This document shows positions 9,475-18,665 of a stretch of DNA of 64,000 nt, piece after piece. The notes beneath the pieces are model-generated. The model was not told the origin of the DNA. It did no database searches and was given only the letters and a program-made list of their open reading frames with translations. The stretch lies in assembly GCF_039543505.1 (NCBI RefSeq), contig NZ_BAABJW010000004.1, positions 186,001-250,000 of the forward strand, in the 5' to 3' direction. Each line of letters opens with the position of its first letter. Positions within the stretch are counted from its first letter, which is position 1. Made by a program: the position numbers and the translations under genes. This DNA comes from Litoribaculum gwangyangense (GTDB lineage: Bacteria; Bacteroidota; Bacteroidia; Flavobacteriales; Flavobacteriaceae).

Positions 9475-10587
9475 TTAACATTTAATAGATTTATAGATTA
9501 AATGGGCTGTTTTTTCACTGGCGCCTTTACCACCTAATGTTTTTTCCAATTCGTAGTAATCTAGAAATATTTTTTTACGTTTTTCAGGATTTAAAATGTT
9601 ATCAAGTTCTTTTTTGAGTCGTTTTTTATTGAAATCATTTTGAATCAACTCCGTAACTACCTCTCTATCCATTACCAAATTAACCAACGAAATAAACTTT
9701 AAAGTGATGATTCGTTTGGCAATTTGATATGAAATCGCACTGGCTTTATAACAAACCACTTGCGGTACCTTAAATAAGGCCGTTTCAAGAGTTGCCGTCC
9801 CCGAAGTTACCAATGCAGCCGTTGAAACACTCAACAAATCATAGGTTTTATTTGAAATAAATTTTACGTTATTCGACTTTATAAAAGGCTTATAAAAACT
9901 GAAGTCTTGACTTGGTGCTCCGGCTATCACAAATTGATAATCTGGATAATTTTCAACCAAACTAAGCATTACTGAAAGCATTTTTTTAATTTCCTGTTTT
10001 CTACTTCCTGGTAGTAATGCAATTATAGGTTGATCTCCCAAATCAAATAGTTTCCTAAATTTAAATTCACCAACTTGGTCGCGGTTTGCAATAGCGTCAA
10101 TTAAAGGATGGCCTACAAAAGTGACATCATAATCATACTTCTTGTAGAAATTCTTAACAAAAGGTAAAATCACATACATGGCATCAATGTCCCGTTTTAT
10201 GACCTTTACCCTACTTGCCCTTGAAGCCCAAACCTGTGGTGAAATGTAATAATGTGTTTTAAAACCTTCTTGTTTAGCCCATTTAGCTATTCGTAAATTA
10301 AATCCAGAATTATCTATAAAAATGATAACATCGGGTTTAAACGCTTTGATATCTTCTTTACAGAAAGATATATCTTTAAATATTTTATTAAGGTTCATGA
10401 TTACCTCAATAAACCCCATAAAAGCACGTTCCTTGTAATGTTTTACCAAAAAACCACCAACATCCTGCATCAAATCGCCACCCCAAAATCTTATGTCTGC
10501 ATAAGCATCAATTTTTTGTAATGCTTTCATAAGATTAGACCCATGTAAATCGCCCGATGCTTCGCCAGCAATAATATAATACTTCAT
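9475..10587 (-). CDS. lpxB: Lipid-A-disaccharide synthase
   Basis: LpxB joins UDP-2,3-diacylglucosamine and lipid X to form the lipid A disaccharide at the cytoplasmic face of the inner membrane. The 370-aa length is normal. It opens with YYIIAGEASGDLHGSNLM (residues 3-20), the family signature, and has ALLPGSRKQEIKKML in the middle and TSGTATLETALFKVPQVVCYK in the donor-binding C-terminal half, all typical of this GT19 enzyme. The start codon directly abuts the stop of the 94-aa membrane gene upstream. The presence of the gene is consistent with a Gram-negative outer membrane. Confidence 0.96.
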   Translation of the reverse strand: MKYYIIAGEASGDLHGSNLMKALQKIDAYADIRFWGGDLMQDVGGFLVKHYKERAFMGFIEVIMNLNKIFKDISFCKEDIKAFKPDVIIFIDNSGFNLRIAKWAKQEGFKTHYYISPQVWASRASRVKVIKRDIDAMYVILPFVKNFYKKYDYDVTFVGHPLIDAIANRDQVGEFKFRKLFDLGDQPIIALLPGSRKQEIKKMLSVMLSLVENYPDYQFVIAGAPSQDFSFYKPFIKSNNVKFISNKTYDLLSVSTAALVTSGTATLETALFKVPQVVCYKASAISYQIAKRIITLKFISLVNLVMDREVVTELIQNDFNKKRLKKELDNILNPEKRKKIFLDYYELEKTLGGKGASEKTAHLIYKSIKC

Positions 10588-10872
10588 TTAGAAGAGTTTA
10601 AACACAAAAGTAAAAACAGCTATAAAAACAGTAATTAACAACACACCTCTAGCACGGTAGTCTTGTTTTTTTTTGATAAAAATAAAAAATGCAATTAAAT
10701 TTAAAATAGCACCCAAACTAATTAGTTTTCCTAAAAAACCTTCATTAGCTGCAGCTTTAATTACGTAGGTAAAATCGTCTCCGTTTCCTAATAAGGTTGC
10801 TGCCAAAATTAAGCCTATCGCATTCGCAATTAAGCCAACAAACATGCCTATGAATATGTCTTTTTTATTCAT
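10588..10872 (-). CDS. Small three-helix membrane protein of unknown function
   Basis: A 94-aa hydrophobic protein with three likely transmembrane helices (about 6-28, 48-66 and 75-93) and a short basic loop, KKKQDYRARG, between the second and third. I do not recognise a named family. The gene overlaps the end of surE by 8 bases and abuts lpxB with no gap, so it is almost certainly translated with them. Position between surE and lpxB suggests an envelope-related role, but nothing in the sequence shows what it does. Confidence 0.75.
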   Translation of the reverse strand: MNKKDIFIGMFVGLIANAIGLILAATLLGNGDDFTYVIKAAANEGFLGKLISLGAILNLIAFFIFIKKKQDYRARGVLLITVFIAVFTFVFKLF

Positions 10873-11641
10873 TTAAATTCCAATTTTTTAATTCTTTTAT
10901 AAAGTGGTGCGCGGTTAAATCAAATTGTACGGGAACCACAGAAATGTAATTGTTTTCTAGGGCCCATTCATCAGTATCTTCACCGCTATCTAAATTAACA
11001 AATTTTCCAGAAAGCCAATAATAATCTTTTCCTTGAGGGTTTTTACGTTTATCAAATTCTTCTACCCAATTGGCTTTGGCTTGTCTAGAAATTTTAATGC
11101 CTTTAATATTTTTTTTGGAAGTATTTGGAACATTTACATTCAAAACAATTCCATTCGGCAAACCTTGTTTCAAAACTTTTTGTACGATGGTTTTGATGTA
11201 GGGTTTTGAGGGCTCAAAATTAGCATTCCAAGTGTAATCCAATAAAGAAAAACCGATAGCAGGAATGCCTTCAATACCTGCTTCAACTGCAGCACTCATA
11301 GTACCCGAATAAATGACATTTATAGATGAATTAGAGCCGTGATTGATTCCAGAAACACAAAGGTCAGGTTTTCTTTGTAAAATTTCCCTGATCGCGATTT
11401 TTACACAATCAGCGGGTGTTCCAGAGCAACTGTATTCTTTTTGGGGCCCATTATCTATAAAAACTTGTTCAGCATAAAGAGTGGAGTTTAAAGTAATGGC
11501 ATGCCCCATGCCACTTTGAGGGCTATCAGGCGCCACTACAACAACCTCTCCAAGAGTGTTCATGATGTTTATTAAAGTTCTTATGCCAGGTGCATTAATG
11601 CCATCATCATTGGTGACTAAAATAAGTGGTTTATTTGCCAT
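10865..11641 (-). CDS. surE: 5'/3'-nucleotidase SurE
   Basis: Metal-dependent nucleoside monophosphatase of stationary-phase survival. The first residues after the chosen start are MANKPLILVTNDDGINAPGI, where the Asp12-Asp13 pair binds metal. Further family motifs are APDSPQSGMGHAIT, CSGTPADCVK and CVSGINHGSN. An upstream ATG at 11671 would add ten residues (MYFSDALKTT) outside the family and would overlie a near-consensus -7 box (TATTTTAG on the minus strand at 11661-11668), so 11641 is preferred, giving 258 aa. First gene of a five-gene minus-strand cluster. Confidence 0.94.
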   Translation of the reverse strand: MANKPLILVTNDDGINAPGIRTLINIMNTLGEVVVVAPDSPQSGMGHAITLNSTLYAEQVFIDNGPQKEYSCSGTPADCVKIAIREILQRKPDLCVSGINHGSNSSINVIYSGTMSAAVEAGIEGIPAIGFSLLDYTWNANFEPSKPYIKTIVQKVLKQGLPNGIVLNVNVPNTSKKNIKGIKISRQAKANWVEEFDKRKNPQGKDYYWLSGKFVNLDSGEDTDEWALENNYISVVPVQFDLTAHHFIKELKNWNLNE

Positions 11642-11733
11642 AGTTGTCTTTAAAGCATCGCTAAAATACATAATTTCATTAGTAATTTGCTAAATTCTAT
11701 GGTTTAACAAAAAATTAGTAACGATTAGCTTTA

Positions 11734-11759
11734 TTGGCATGGTTTTTTCTTTATTTTAG
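11734..11759 (+). promoter_or_regulatory. Possible promoter of the tail-specific protease gene
   Basis: TTG at 11734-11736, a 15-base spacer, then TATTTTAG at 11752-11759, one mismatch from TAnnTTTG. It would give a leader of about 35 bases before the ATG at 11802. The spacer is shorter than the usual 17-23. Confidence 0.3.
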
Positions 11760-11801
11760 TAGAAAATATTAGGCTTTTCTCAAGCAAATAAATATTAATA
11801 G

Positions 11802-13952
11802 ATGAAAAATATTATGAGAAGGAATTATAAAATTCTGTCGCTATTGCTCGTTTTGGCATTTGCGTCATGTAGTTTTACGACTAAAAAATTCAGTAATCCC
11901 GATAAAGATAAATTACTCATTCAAATTATAACTTTTGTCTTAGAGCAGGGTCATTTTGATCCTATTGCTATGGATGATGCTTTTTCTGAAGAACTTTTTG
12001 ATGATTATATCGGTAATTTGGACCCTGTTAAGAGGTATTTTTATGAATCTGATTATAAGGATTTTGAAAAATTTAAGTTAACTATCGATGACCAACTTAA
12101 AGCTACAGATATCACTTTTTTTAATGTAGTAAACGAGCGCATGTTAAAACGAGTAGAGGAAGCGAAACAAATATACAAAGAGGTGCTCTCTAAACCTTTT
12201 GATTATTCGAAAGACGAATATTTTGATACTAATTATGAAAATACTGAGTTTGTAAAAAACAAAAAACAAATGGTGGAGCGTTGGAGACAACAGCTTAAGT
12301 TTTCTACACTGTCAAATTATGATGATTTAAAAAAAGAAGAGAAGTTAGCTAAAGAAAAAGATCCTTCATATGTCATGAAGTCCGATGAACAAATAGAAAA
12401 AGAGGCACGTAGTGCTACCTTAAAATCATTGGATATTTATTTCAACGATAATGTAGATGATTTAAATAGAGAAGATTGGTTCGCTATTTATGTTAATACT
12501 ATTGTAGAAGAATTCGACCCGCACACCTATTACTTAGCACCCAAAAATAAAGAAGATTTTGATGAGCGTATGTCTGGCAAATTGGAAGGTATAGGTGCTA
12601 GATTACAAAAGCGAATGGATTACATTAAAGTGGTAGAACTTATTTCTGGAGGTCCAGCTTGGCGAGCAAATGAATTGGAGGTTGAGGACATCATTCTTAA
12701 GGTGAAACAAGAAGATGAAGAATACCCTGTAGATATTGTAGGCATGCGTATTAACGATGCCATAAAATACATCAAAGGTCCTAAAGGTACCAAAGTTACC
12801 TTAACTATTAAAAAGGTTGATGGAACTATAAAAGATATAAGTATTACCAGAGATATAGTTGAGGTTTTTGATACCTATGCAAAATCTTCTGTGGTTGAAA
12901 AAGATGGTAAAAAGTTTGGGGTCATTAACTTACCCGCTTTTTATGTGGACTTTCAAGATTATAAGAACATAAATGCCGCCAAGGATGTTAAAAAGGAAAT
13001 TGAGTATTTAAAGGCTGAAGGCATGGAAGGATTGGTATTGGATTTAAGGAATAACGGAGGGGGTTCTTTGCCAACCGTGGTAGATATGGCTGGTTTATTT
13101 ATAAAAGATGGCCCCATTGTACAGGTACGTTCGACTGGTGAAGCTAAGGAAGTTTTAAAGGATAGGGATAAATCCATAGCTTGGGACGGTCCTTTGGTTA
13201 TTTTGGTTAATGAAATATCAGCTTCGGCTTCAGAAATTTTGGCAGCAGCCATGCAAGATTATAAGCGAGCCATTATCATTGGTAGTAAACAAACCTATGG
13301 TAAGGGAACTGTTCAAAACGTTATTAATCTAAATAATATGCTCAGAAATAGTACTGCCGGCGATCTAGGAGCTTTAGCCTTAACGACTCAAAAGTATTAT
13401 AGAATTAATGGCGGCTCTGTTCAATTGGAAGGTGTTAAAAGTGATGTGAATGTTCCAGGACGTTTTAGTTTTATTGATGTAGGAGAAAAGGATAAAGACA
13501 ATCCATTACCTTGGGATGAGATAGATGCAGCAGTTTACACACCTTGGGAAAATTACTTTGATTATGATGCTACCATTCAAAAAAGTAAAGAGCGCATGAA
13601 CAATAACAAAGAGTTAAAACTTATCGAAGAAAATGCTAAATGGGTAAAAAGTAAAATTGATGAAACTGTTTTTTCTTTGAATTACGAAAAATATCTGGCT
13701 CAAATGAAATTGAATGAAGAAGAATCAAAGCGATTTGATGCTATTTCAGATTATAAAACAAACCTAACCTTTGAATCTACAACTTTCGAAAAGGCACTTT
13801 TTGAAAAAGACACAACTGATTTAAAAGAAAAGCGTGAACGATGGCACGAAAGCCTCAGTAAAGACATTTATATTGAAGAAGCACTAAATGTTTTGGAGGA
13901 TTTGAAAATTTCCTATCCTGTAAAAAAAGTAGCTTCAACAGTTAAAAATTAA
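11802..13952 (+). CDS. prc: Carboxy-terminal processing protease (S41, Tsp/Prc type), lipoprotein
   Basis: A periplasmic serine protease that degrades or trims proteins from the C-terminus. The N-terminus (residues 1-23) has a lipobox LAFASC with Cys23. A Tsp-type helical N-terminal region runs to about 240, a PDZ domain sits near 255-345, and the S41 domain follows. Aligning with E. coli Tsp, SASASEILAAAMQD provides Ser475 and Asp486, and TYGKGTVQ provides Lys501, so the catalytic dyad is intact. A DUF3340-like C-terminal region follows. At 716 aa it has normal Tsp length. The ABC permease gene starts 8 bases after the stop. Confidence 0.93.
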   Translation: MKNIMRRNYKILSLLLVLAFASCSFTTKKFSNPDKDKLLIQIITFVLEQGHFDPIAMDDAFSEELFDDYIGNLDPVKRYFYESDYKDFEKFKLTIDDQLKATDITFFNVVNERMLKRVEEAKQIYKEVLSKPFDYSKDEYFDTNYENTEFVKNKKQMVERWRQQLKFSTLSNYDDLKKEEKLAKEKDPSYVMKSDEQIEKEARSATLKSLDIYFNDNVDDLNREDWFAIYVNTIVEEFDPHTYYLAPKNKEDFDERMSGKLEGIGARLQKRMDYIKVVELISGGPAWRANELEVEDIILKVKQEDEEYPVDIVGMRINDAIKYIKGPKGTKVTLTIKKVDGTIKDISITRDIVEVFDTYAKSSVVEKDGKKFGVINLPAFYVDFQDYKNINAAKDVKKEIEYLKAEGMEGLVLDLRNNGGGSLPTVVDMAGLFIKDGPIVQVRSTGEAKEVLKDRDKSIAWDGPLVILVNEISASASEILAAAMQDYKRAIIIGSKQTYGKGTVQNVINLNNMLRNSTAGDLGALALTTQKYYRINGGSVQLEGVKSDVNVPGRFSFIDVGEKDKDNPLPWDEIDAAVYTPWENYFDYDATIQKSKERMNNNKELKLIEENAKWVKSKIDETVFSLNYEKYLAQMKLNEEESKRFDAISDYKTNLTFESTTFEKALFEKDTTDLKEKRERWHESLSKDIYIEEALNVLEDLKISYPVKKVASTVKN

Positions 13953-13960
13953 ATACATAA

Positions 13961-15055
13961 ATGAGTCATAAATCAAACTCATTAAAACAATTGGCGCTCC
14001 AAAAGTTTAAAAAGAACTTCTGGGGCGTTTTTAGTTTTTATTACATAATTTTAGTAGGTCTTGTTTCTATTTTCGCTTATGTGTTTGCACCAGATAACTC
14101 TCAATATGCAAACCAAATGCATGTCTCCATTCACTCTAAAAAGCCTGGATTTAAAGTGACGATGCTTACCTTACCATCAAAACTGAATATAGATCAGGGT
14201 TTTTTTGATAAACTTTTCTTCGGAAAAAAAAATACAGATACCGAAGTGCCCATCTCTAAATATGAAGTTAAAGATGATGTTTTAATTTATAAAGAATATG
14301 CCTCTGATGGATTGGAAGGTGCTGAAAAAACGGTTTCGATCAACATATTCCCAAGTAGTTCAGTTAAAGATTTTATAAAAGAAAAAACCTTTTTGTTTGG
14401 TACCGATAAGTATGGTCGTGATTTATTGAGTCGGGTCTTGGTTGGAGCGAGAATCTCTTTTTTTATAGGTTTTGTTGCAGTTTTTATTTCACTGGTTATT
14501 GGAATTCTTATGGGAAGTCTTGCCGGTTATTTTGGTGGTAAAGTAGATGCTTTCATTATGTGGATAATAAATGTAACATGGTCTATACCTACGTTACTTC
14601 TAGTCATTGCCATTACACTGGCTTTGGGTAAAGGCTTTTGGCAGGTATTTATAGCAGTAGGTTTAACCATGTGGGTTGAAGTGGCAAGAGTAGTGAGAGG
14701 GCAAATTATAAGTGTTAAGGAAATGCAATATGTAACGGCAGCCAGAGCATTAGGTTATGATGATTTTAGAATCATTAAAAAACATATTTTACCTAATATT
14801 ATGGCACCTGTTATAGTTATTTCTGCAGCTAATTTTGCTGCAGCCATTTTAATTGAAAGTGGGCTTAGTTTTTTAGGTATTGGAGCACAGCCACCTATGG
14901 CTAGTTGGGGTGCTATGATAAAAGACCACTACAATTATATTATCCTTGGGAAACCTTATTTAGCCATAATACCCGGGCTTTGTATCATGAGTTTGGTTAT
15001 GGCGTTTATGCTTATTGGAAATGCCTTGCGCGATGCTTTAGATGTTAAAAACTAA
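13961..15055 (+). CDS. OppC/DppC-like ABC transporter permease
   Basis: An inner-membrane permease of the peptide/nickel class. It has one N-terminal helix (about 23-45), then a roughly 90-residue segment, then FLFGTDKYGRDLLSRVLVG, the hallmark that precedes helix 2 in OppC. Five further helices follow with the EAA loop AARALGYDDFRIIKKHILPN for ATPase contact and the OppC end motif ESGLSFLGIG. The segment between helix 1 and the FGTD motif is longer than in E. coli OppC and is probably periplasmic. No partner permease, ATPase or binding protein gene is adjacent, so its partners must be encoded elsewhere. Co-transcribed with the protease gene 8 bases upstream. Confidence 0.88.
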   Translation: MSHKSNSLKQLALQKFKKNFWGVFSFYYIILVGLVSIFAYVFAPDNSQYANQMHVSIHSKKPGFKVTMLTLPSKLNIDQGFFDKLFFGKKNTDTEVPISKYEVKDDVLIYKEYASDGLEGAEKTVSINIFPSSSVKDFIKEKTFLFGTDKYGRDLLSRVLVGARISFFIGFVAVFISLVIGILMGSLAGYFGGKVDAFIMWIINVTWSIPTLLLVIAITLALGKGFWQVFIAVGLTMWVEVARVVRGQIISVKEMQYVTAARALGYDDFRIIKKHILPNIMAPVIVISAANFAAAILIESGLSFLGIGAQPPMASWGAMIKDHYNYIILGKPYLAIIPGLCIMSLVMAFMLIGNALRDALDVKN

Positions 15056-15077
15056 CTCTTTTATATTTAAAAAATTA

Positions 15078-15089
15078 AATCCGGATTTT
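15078..15089. terminator. Possible short bidirectional terminator
   Basis: A perfect 12-base palindrome AAATCCGGATTT between the converging permease and amidohydrolase genes, followed by a T/C-rich run on the plus strand. It has almost no loop when fully paired, so its strength is doubtful. Confidence 0.25.
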
Positions 15090-15094
15090 TCTTC

Positions 15095-15778
15095 TTAGGC
15101 AATACAATTTTTTGTTGACAAAACTATTGCTTCTTTAACCTTTGGTTCTAAACGATTGTTTTTTCTGTGTTTTTGGTTTATTTCAATTTCAATGCCCAAA
15201 TAGTTTTCTTTAAACTGTTTTCGCAAATAGGTGGTAAAACCATCTGATTTTCCTAAATAGGGGTAGTTGAAACGTACCTGTAATTTGGGGTTTAAAGTTT
15301 TTAATTCTTTTTTAAATTTTACACAAAATTGTTTTTCATTTTTTAAAGTAGAATCAAATAACAACCCTACATCGCAATGCCGTTCTTGTTCATTTAAAAC
15401 AGGTGTAAATGAATGGATGGAAAAATGCAAAACGGTTTCGTTTTTGGTAATCCACTGTTTAATTTCCGTTTCAACTGCGGTTCGGTAGGGTAAATAATAG
15501 GTAGTAATGAGATGCTCTTTTTCTGCTTTTGATAGAGGTTTTGTAAACTCCGAAAACAGTTTGGGGTGATGCAAAGACCTATTAAGTTCTATCAGCAATC
15601 GGCTTATTTCAGAATACTTTGAAAAATCAGACATTGACTTTAAAGTTTTGAAAACATCCAAAGCACCAATATCATAACCACGATGCGAATTTAAAATTAC
15701 CTGTGAATCATTAAAATACTTTTCAAAATCTTTAGGAATTTTATTCCCCCCATGTTCGCAGGTCAAAATAAGTTTCAT
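15095..15778 (-). CDS. N-formylglutamate amidohydrolase-family protein
   Basis: A 227-aa member of the HutG/FGase fold family, zinc-dependent hydrolases acting on N-acylated acidic amino acids. It opens LILTCEHGGNKIP (residues 3-15), the family signature with the metal-binding histidine, and has HFSIHSFTP and a C-terminal EIEIN segment. It is the last gene of a three-gene cluster with a GCS2-type ligase and a RimK-like ligase, so the substrate is more likely the amide made by those enzymes than a histidine-degradation intermediate. No hut genes are nearby. The 86-base gap to the ligase gene is the largest within the cluster. Confidence 0.82.
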   Translation of the reverse strand: MKLILTCEHGGNKIPKDFEKYFNDSQVILNSHRGYDIGALDVFKTLKSMSDFSKYSEISRLLIELNRSLHHPKLFSEFTKPLSKAEKEHLITTYYLPYRTAVETEIKQWITKNETVLHFSIHSFTPVLNEQERHCDVGLLFDSTLKNEKQFCVKFKKELKTLNPKLQVRFNYPYLGKSDGFTTYLRKQFKENYLGIEIEINQKHRKNNRLEPKVKEAIVLSTKNCIA

Positions 15779-15864
15779 CTGTTAATATTTGTTGATTTTT
15801 TATTGATCAGGTGCAATGGCCAGATTATTATTTTGGTAGGGTTGTAATTTTGTTAATGAGCATT

Positions 15865-17091
15865 TCATGGCATAAAAAGCTTGTTTTCTTGTAAACAGTT
15901 TGCGAGTTTTTTGTAAACTTTTTTAATATGAGCTTCTGAAAAATCATCGTTTATGGCTTGGAGAATCCGTGTTGATAATGTTCCGTGGTTTAAAATGGTT
16001 TCAATAGCTTCTTGAAATGTCTTGTCAATATCATTTTTAACCAAATTATAAAAATTTTGCCATACTTCTTTAACCGTTGAAACTTTATCTAAATTGAAAA
16101 TTTTTAAAAACGACATGTTTTCAATTTTGTAGTTTTCTCCTTCCTCTATGGTTGGATTCAATATTTTGAAAAGGTTTTCTTTAGTCCATGTTTTTTGATT
16201 TTCCAACGAAACCAATTTCTCATTCACTAACAGTTTTAGAACTTCAATAATTAAAATACAAATCGCTATATCAGCTTTTGGGCATTCTTGTATATCAACC
16301 AATCTAATTTCAATGGCATTTCTATCAAACCGCGCTATGGCACCACGGGAATTTAAAAAATAATGGTCTAAAATATGTTCTGTATCGTGTGGTTTCGTGG
16401 CTTTATTGATAGGATTAAAAATGACTTCCTGATATTCTTTTTTTGTAAATACCTGTTCAGGAATTACCAATCCAGTCATTTCAGGGATTTCTTTTTGGTT
16501 GGTTTTATAGTATTCCAATCGGGTATCTTGAAAACCGGTTTTATGGCCTTCCAAAATGGGAGAACTAGCACTTAAACCTGGAATTAAAGGTAAAATAATA
16601 CGAATGGCAGCATGTAACTTTTCAAACTCATTATCATCAAAAAAGGGTAGATTTATATGGGTACTTTGTACATTGCTCCAACCATGGCCAGAACAATTGA
16701 ATATTCTATTATATAGCGCATAAACTTCGCTATAACTGTGTTTCCAGAGCTGCGTGTCCGTAACAGGATTCATTAAAGGGTGTGAAGCTGTAGGCAGTAA
16801 ATGCGCATCTAAATCTTTTAAAATTGCATTAATTTCCTGTACATTTTTATGAAAAGTTTCCGATAAATTATTTAAACCAGTAGCAGGTCCGTTGGTTTTT
16901 ATTTCAATCACATGGGCAACCAATTCGTTGCTCCAAGCAATAGTGCCATTTTCAATATCGTCAATCACACCATTATTTTTAAGCATTAAGAGTTCATCAA
17001 CGATTGGCCTAACCTTTAAACTGGAATTATCTACAAGCATATATTCCAACTCAATTCCAAAAACCTCAAACAAATGATATTTTTTAGCCAT
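15865..17091 (-). CDS. GCS2-type carboxylate-amine ligase (glutamate-cysteine ligase family)
   Basis: A 408-aa member of the glutamine-synthetase-fold GCS2 family. The N-terminal FGIELEYML (residues 11-19) carries the metal-binding glutamates. HPLMNP, NVQSTHINLPF and the segment ARFDRNAIEIRLVDIQ fit the active-site strands of the family. These enzymes join the gamma-carboxyl of glutamate or a similar acid to an amine using ATP. The gene overlaps the upstream RimK-like gene by 8 bases, showing translational coupling. True glutathione synthesis is not supported because the partner is a RLAN-type ATP-grasp protein rather than GshB. Confidence 0.82.
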   Translation of the reverse strand: MAKKYHLFEVFGIELEYMLVDNSSLKVRPIVDELLMLKNNGVIDDIENGTIAWSNELVAHVIEIKTNGPATGLNNLSETFHKNVQEINAILKDLDAHLLPTASHPLMNPVTDTQLWKHSYSEVYALYNRIFNCSGHGWSNVQSTHINLPFFDDNEFEKLHAAIRIILPLIPGLSASSPILEGHKTGFQDTRLEYYKTNQKEIPEMTGLVIPEQVFTKKEYQEVIFNPINKATKPHDTEHILDHYFLNSRGAIARFDRNAIEIRLVDIQECPKADIAICILIIEVLKLLVNEKLVSLENQKTWTKENLFKILNPTIEEGENYKIENMSFLKIFNLDKVSTVKEVWQNFYNLVKNDIDKTFQEAIETILNHGTLSTRILQAINDDFSEAHIKKVYKKLANCLQENKLFMP

Positions 17092-18538
17092 TCTGTTCCA
17101 ATCTGTTTTTTAAGGCATTTAAAATTTTAGTATATACCAAATCGCCATAAAATCTATCTTCAACTCCAAAATCGATATTTGGGTTATCATTTATTTCTAT
17201 GACCATGGGTTTATCATCCACCACTTTGATATCGATACCCAATAATCCGTTACCAATAAGTTTAGCAGATTTTAAAGCCATTTTTAAAACTTTTTTTGGC
17301 ACTTCCTCGATAGGGAGGCAATCCGCATCCCCATCTTGATCGTCTTTCTTTGTTGCCTTCCAATTATAAATTTGCCAATGCCCCTTTGCCATATAATATT
17401 TGCAAGCAAAAAAGGGTTCACCATCAATAATTCCAATACGCCAATCATAGTCAGACGGACAAAATTCTTGAGCAATAATCAAGTCCGATTCTTTAAGCAT
17501 AGTAGTCGATAAATCGTAAAATTCCTCTAAGGATTTTGCCTTTTTAACACCAAATGAAAAGGTGGAATCTGGAGCCTTTAAAACACAGGGTAAGCCCGTG
17601 TACTCTATAACATCCTTTAAATTATCTTTATGAACAATAATCGTTTTAGGGGTATTTATATTGGCATTTTGTAAAGCTTCGGCCATATAAACCTTGTTAC
17701 AACATTTTAAAATGGCATCGGGATAATCCACAATAGCAATGCCTTCTTGTTGTGCTTTACGAGCAAATGCATAAGCCTCGTTGTTAACTTCGGTACTTTG
17801 CCTTATCAATAAAGCATCAAAGGATGATAAGCGCGTTAAATCTTTTGGCTCAATAATTTCTGCATAAATATTCATTTTTTCGGCAATATCCACGAACTTT
17901 TTTAACGCTTTTAGGTTGCTTGGTGGTGCTGGATCGATAGGATTTACCAAAATGGCTAAGTCAAAATCGCTTTGGGTTAGTTTTAAAGTATCGTATCTCT
18001 TTTTTGAAAAATATTCATTAGCAAAAAAATGCACACTTTCCATATGTTCATCTGGAATTTCAGATTCTGAGATTACTTTAACACTTTGGATGTTCCACTT
18101 AGTACTAAAATTAAACTTTACTCTTAAAAAAGGAACCTGAAAATGTTTGTAAAATAGGGTGCTTAATTCTTTATATTTTTGCGCAACATTCTGTCCAAAA
18201 TAAATACTCAAAGTGAATTCTTGAGACTTAATGTTTTTTAGGCTTTTCTGGATAATATCATCAAATTCATCGGAAACAATTCTAACCAATTTCATGGTTT
18301 TTAAATCTACAATATTTTTTACAGTAGGTATTGCTAAATGTCCTCTTGCCTCGGCTAAAAGCGATACATAATACCCTTTAGACTGGTAATTGTAATCTTT
18401 ACAGAGATTAAAAATACGTGCCTTTTTTTGTAGTGAAAATTTAGGATTTGTAAGATAATCTTGTGATGAAATGACTGTTATATTCTCAATCGAAAAATTC
18501 CATTTCTCTGGTTGATTGACAACAATATATTTTTGCAT
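17084..18538 (-). CDS. RimK-like ATP-grasp ligase with RLAN N-terminal domain
   Basis: A 484-aa protein. Residues 1-150 match the RimK-like ATP-grasp N-terminal (RLAN) type, with the block YYVSLLAEARGHLAIPTV near 57-74. The C-terminal ATP-grasp domain (about 280-480) has VYMAEALQNANINTPKTII, the ATP-binding PCVLKAPDSTFSFGV and the metal-binding MVIEINDNPNIDFG. Enzymes of this kind form peptide-like amide bonds through an acyl phosphate. First gene of a three-gene operon with GCS2-type and FGase-type genes, an arrangement known from comparative genomics of amidoligases but without an assigned product as far as I know. The start at 18538 is the first in-frame ATG. Confidence 0.85.
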   Translation of the reverse strand: MQKYIVVNQPEKWNFSIENITVISSQDYLTNPKFSLQKKARIFNLCKDYNYQSKGYYVSLLAEARGHLAIPTVKNIVDLKTMKLVRIVSDEFDDIIQKSLKNIKSQEFTLSIYFGQNVAQKYKELSTLFYKHFQVPFLRVKFNFSTKWNIQSVKVISESEIPDEHMESVHFFANEYFSKKRYDTLKLTQSDFDLAILVNPIDPAPPSNLKALKKFVDIAEKMNIYAEIIEPKDLTRLSSFDALLIRQSTEVNNEAYAFARKAQQEGIAIVDYPDAILKCCNKVYMAEALQNANINTPKTIIVHKDNLKDVIEYTGLPCVLKAPDSTFSFGVKKAKSLEEFYDLSTTMLKESDLIIAQEFCPSDYDWRIGIIDGEPFFACKYYMAKGHWQIYNWKATKKDDQDGDADCLPIEEVPKKVLKMALKSAKLIGNGLLGIDIKVVDDKPMVIEINDNPNIDFGVEDRFYGDLVYTKILNALKNRLEQNG

Positions 18539-18568
18539 TAACGTAGCATATGCTTTTTAAATTTAAAA

Positions 18569-18576
18569 CAAAATTA
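18569..18576 (-). promoter_or_regulatory. Predicted -7 box of the amidoligase operon
   Basis: TAATTTTG on the minus strand, a perfect TAnnTTTG match about 30 bases before the ATG at 18538. No TTG at the expected -33 distance is visible in the very AT-rich flank. Confidence 0.38.
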
Positions 18577-18665
18577 GTGCTTTTAAATTTAAATTTTAAT
18601 TGTTTTCAAGTATTTAAGTTTAAACTAAACTTAATTTTGCTAGTTGGTTTTTAGAGTAATAAAGA

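Noticed and set aside
18541..18660. AT-rich palindromic stretches before the amidoligase operon as an operator
   Set aside because: Overlapping AAATTT-type palindromes are expected by chance at this base composition, and no defined repeat spacing was found.
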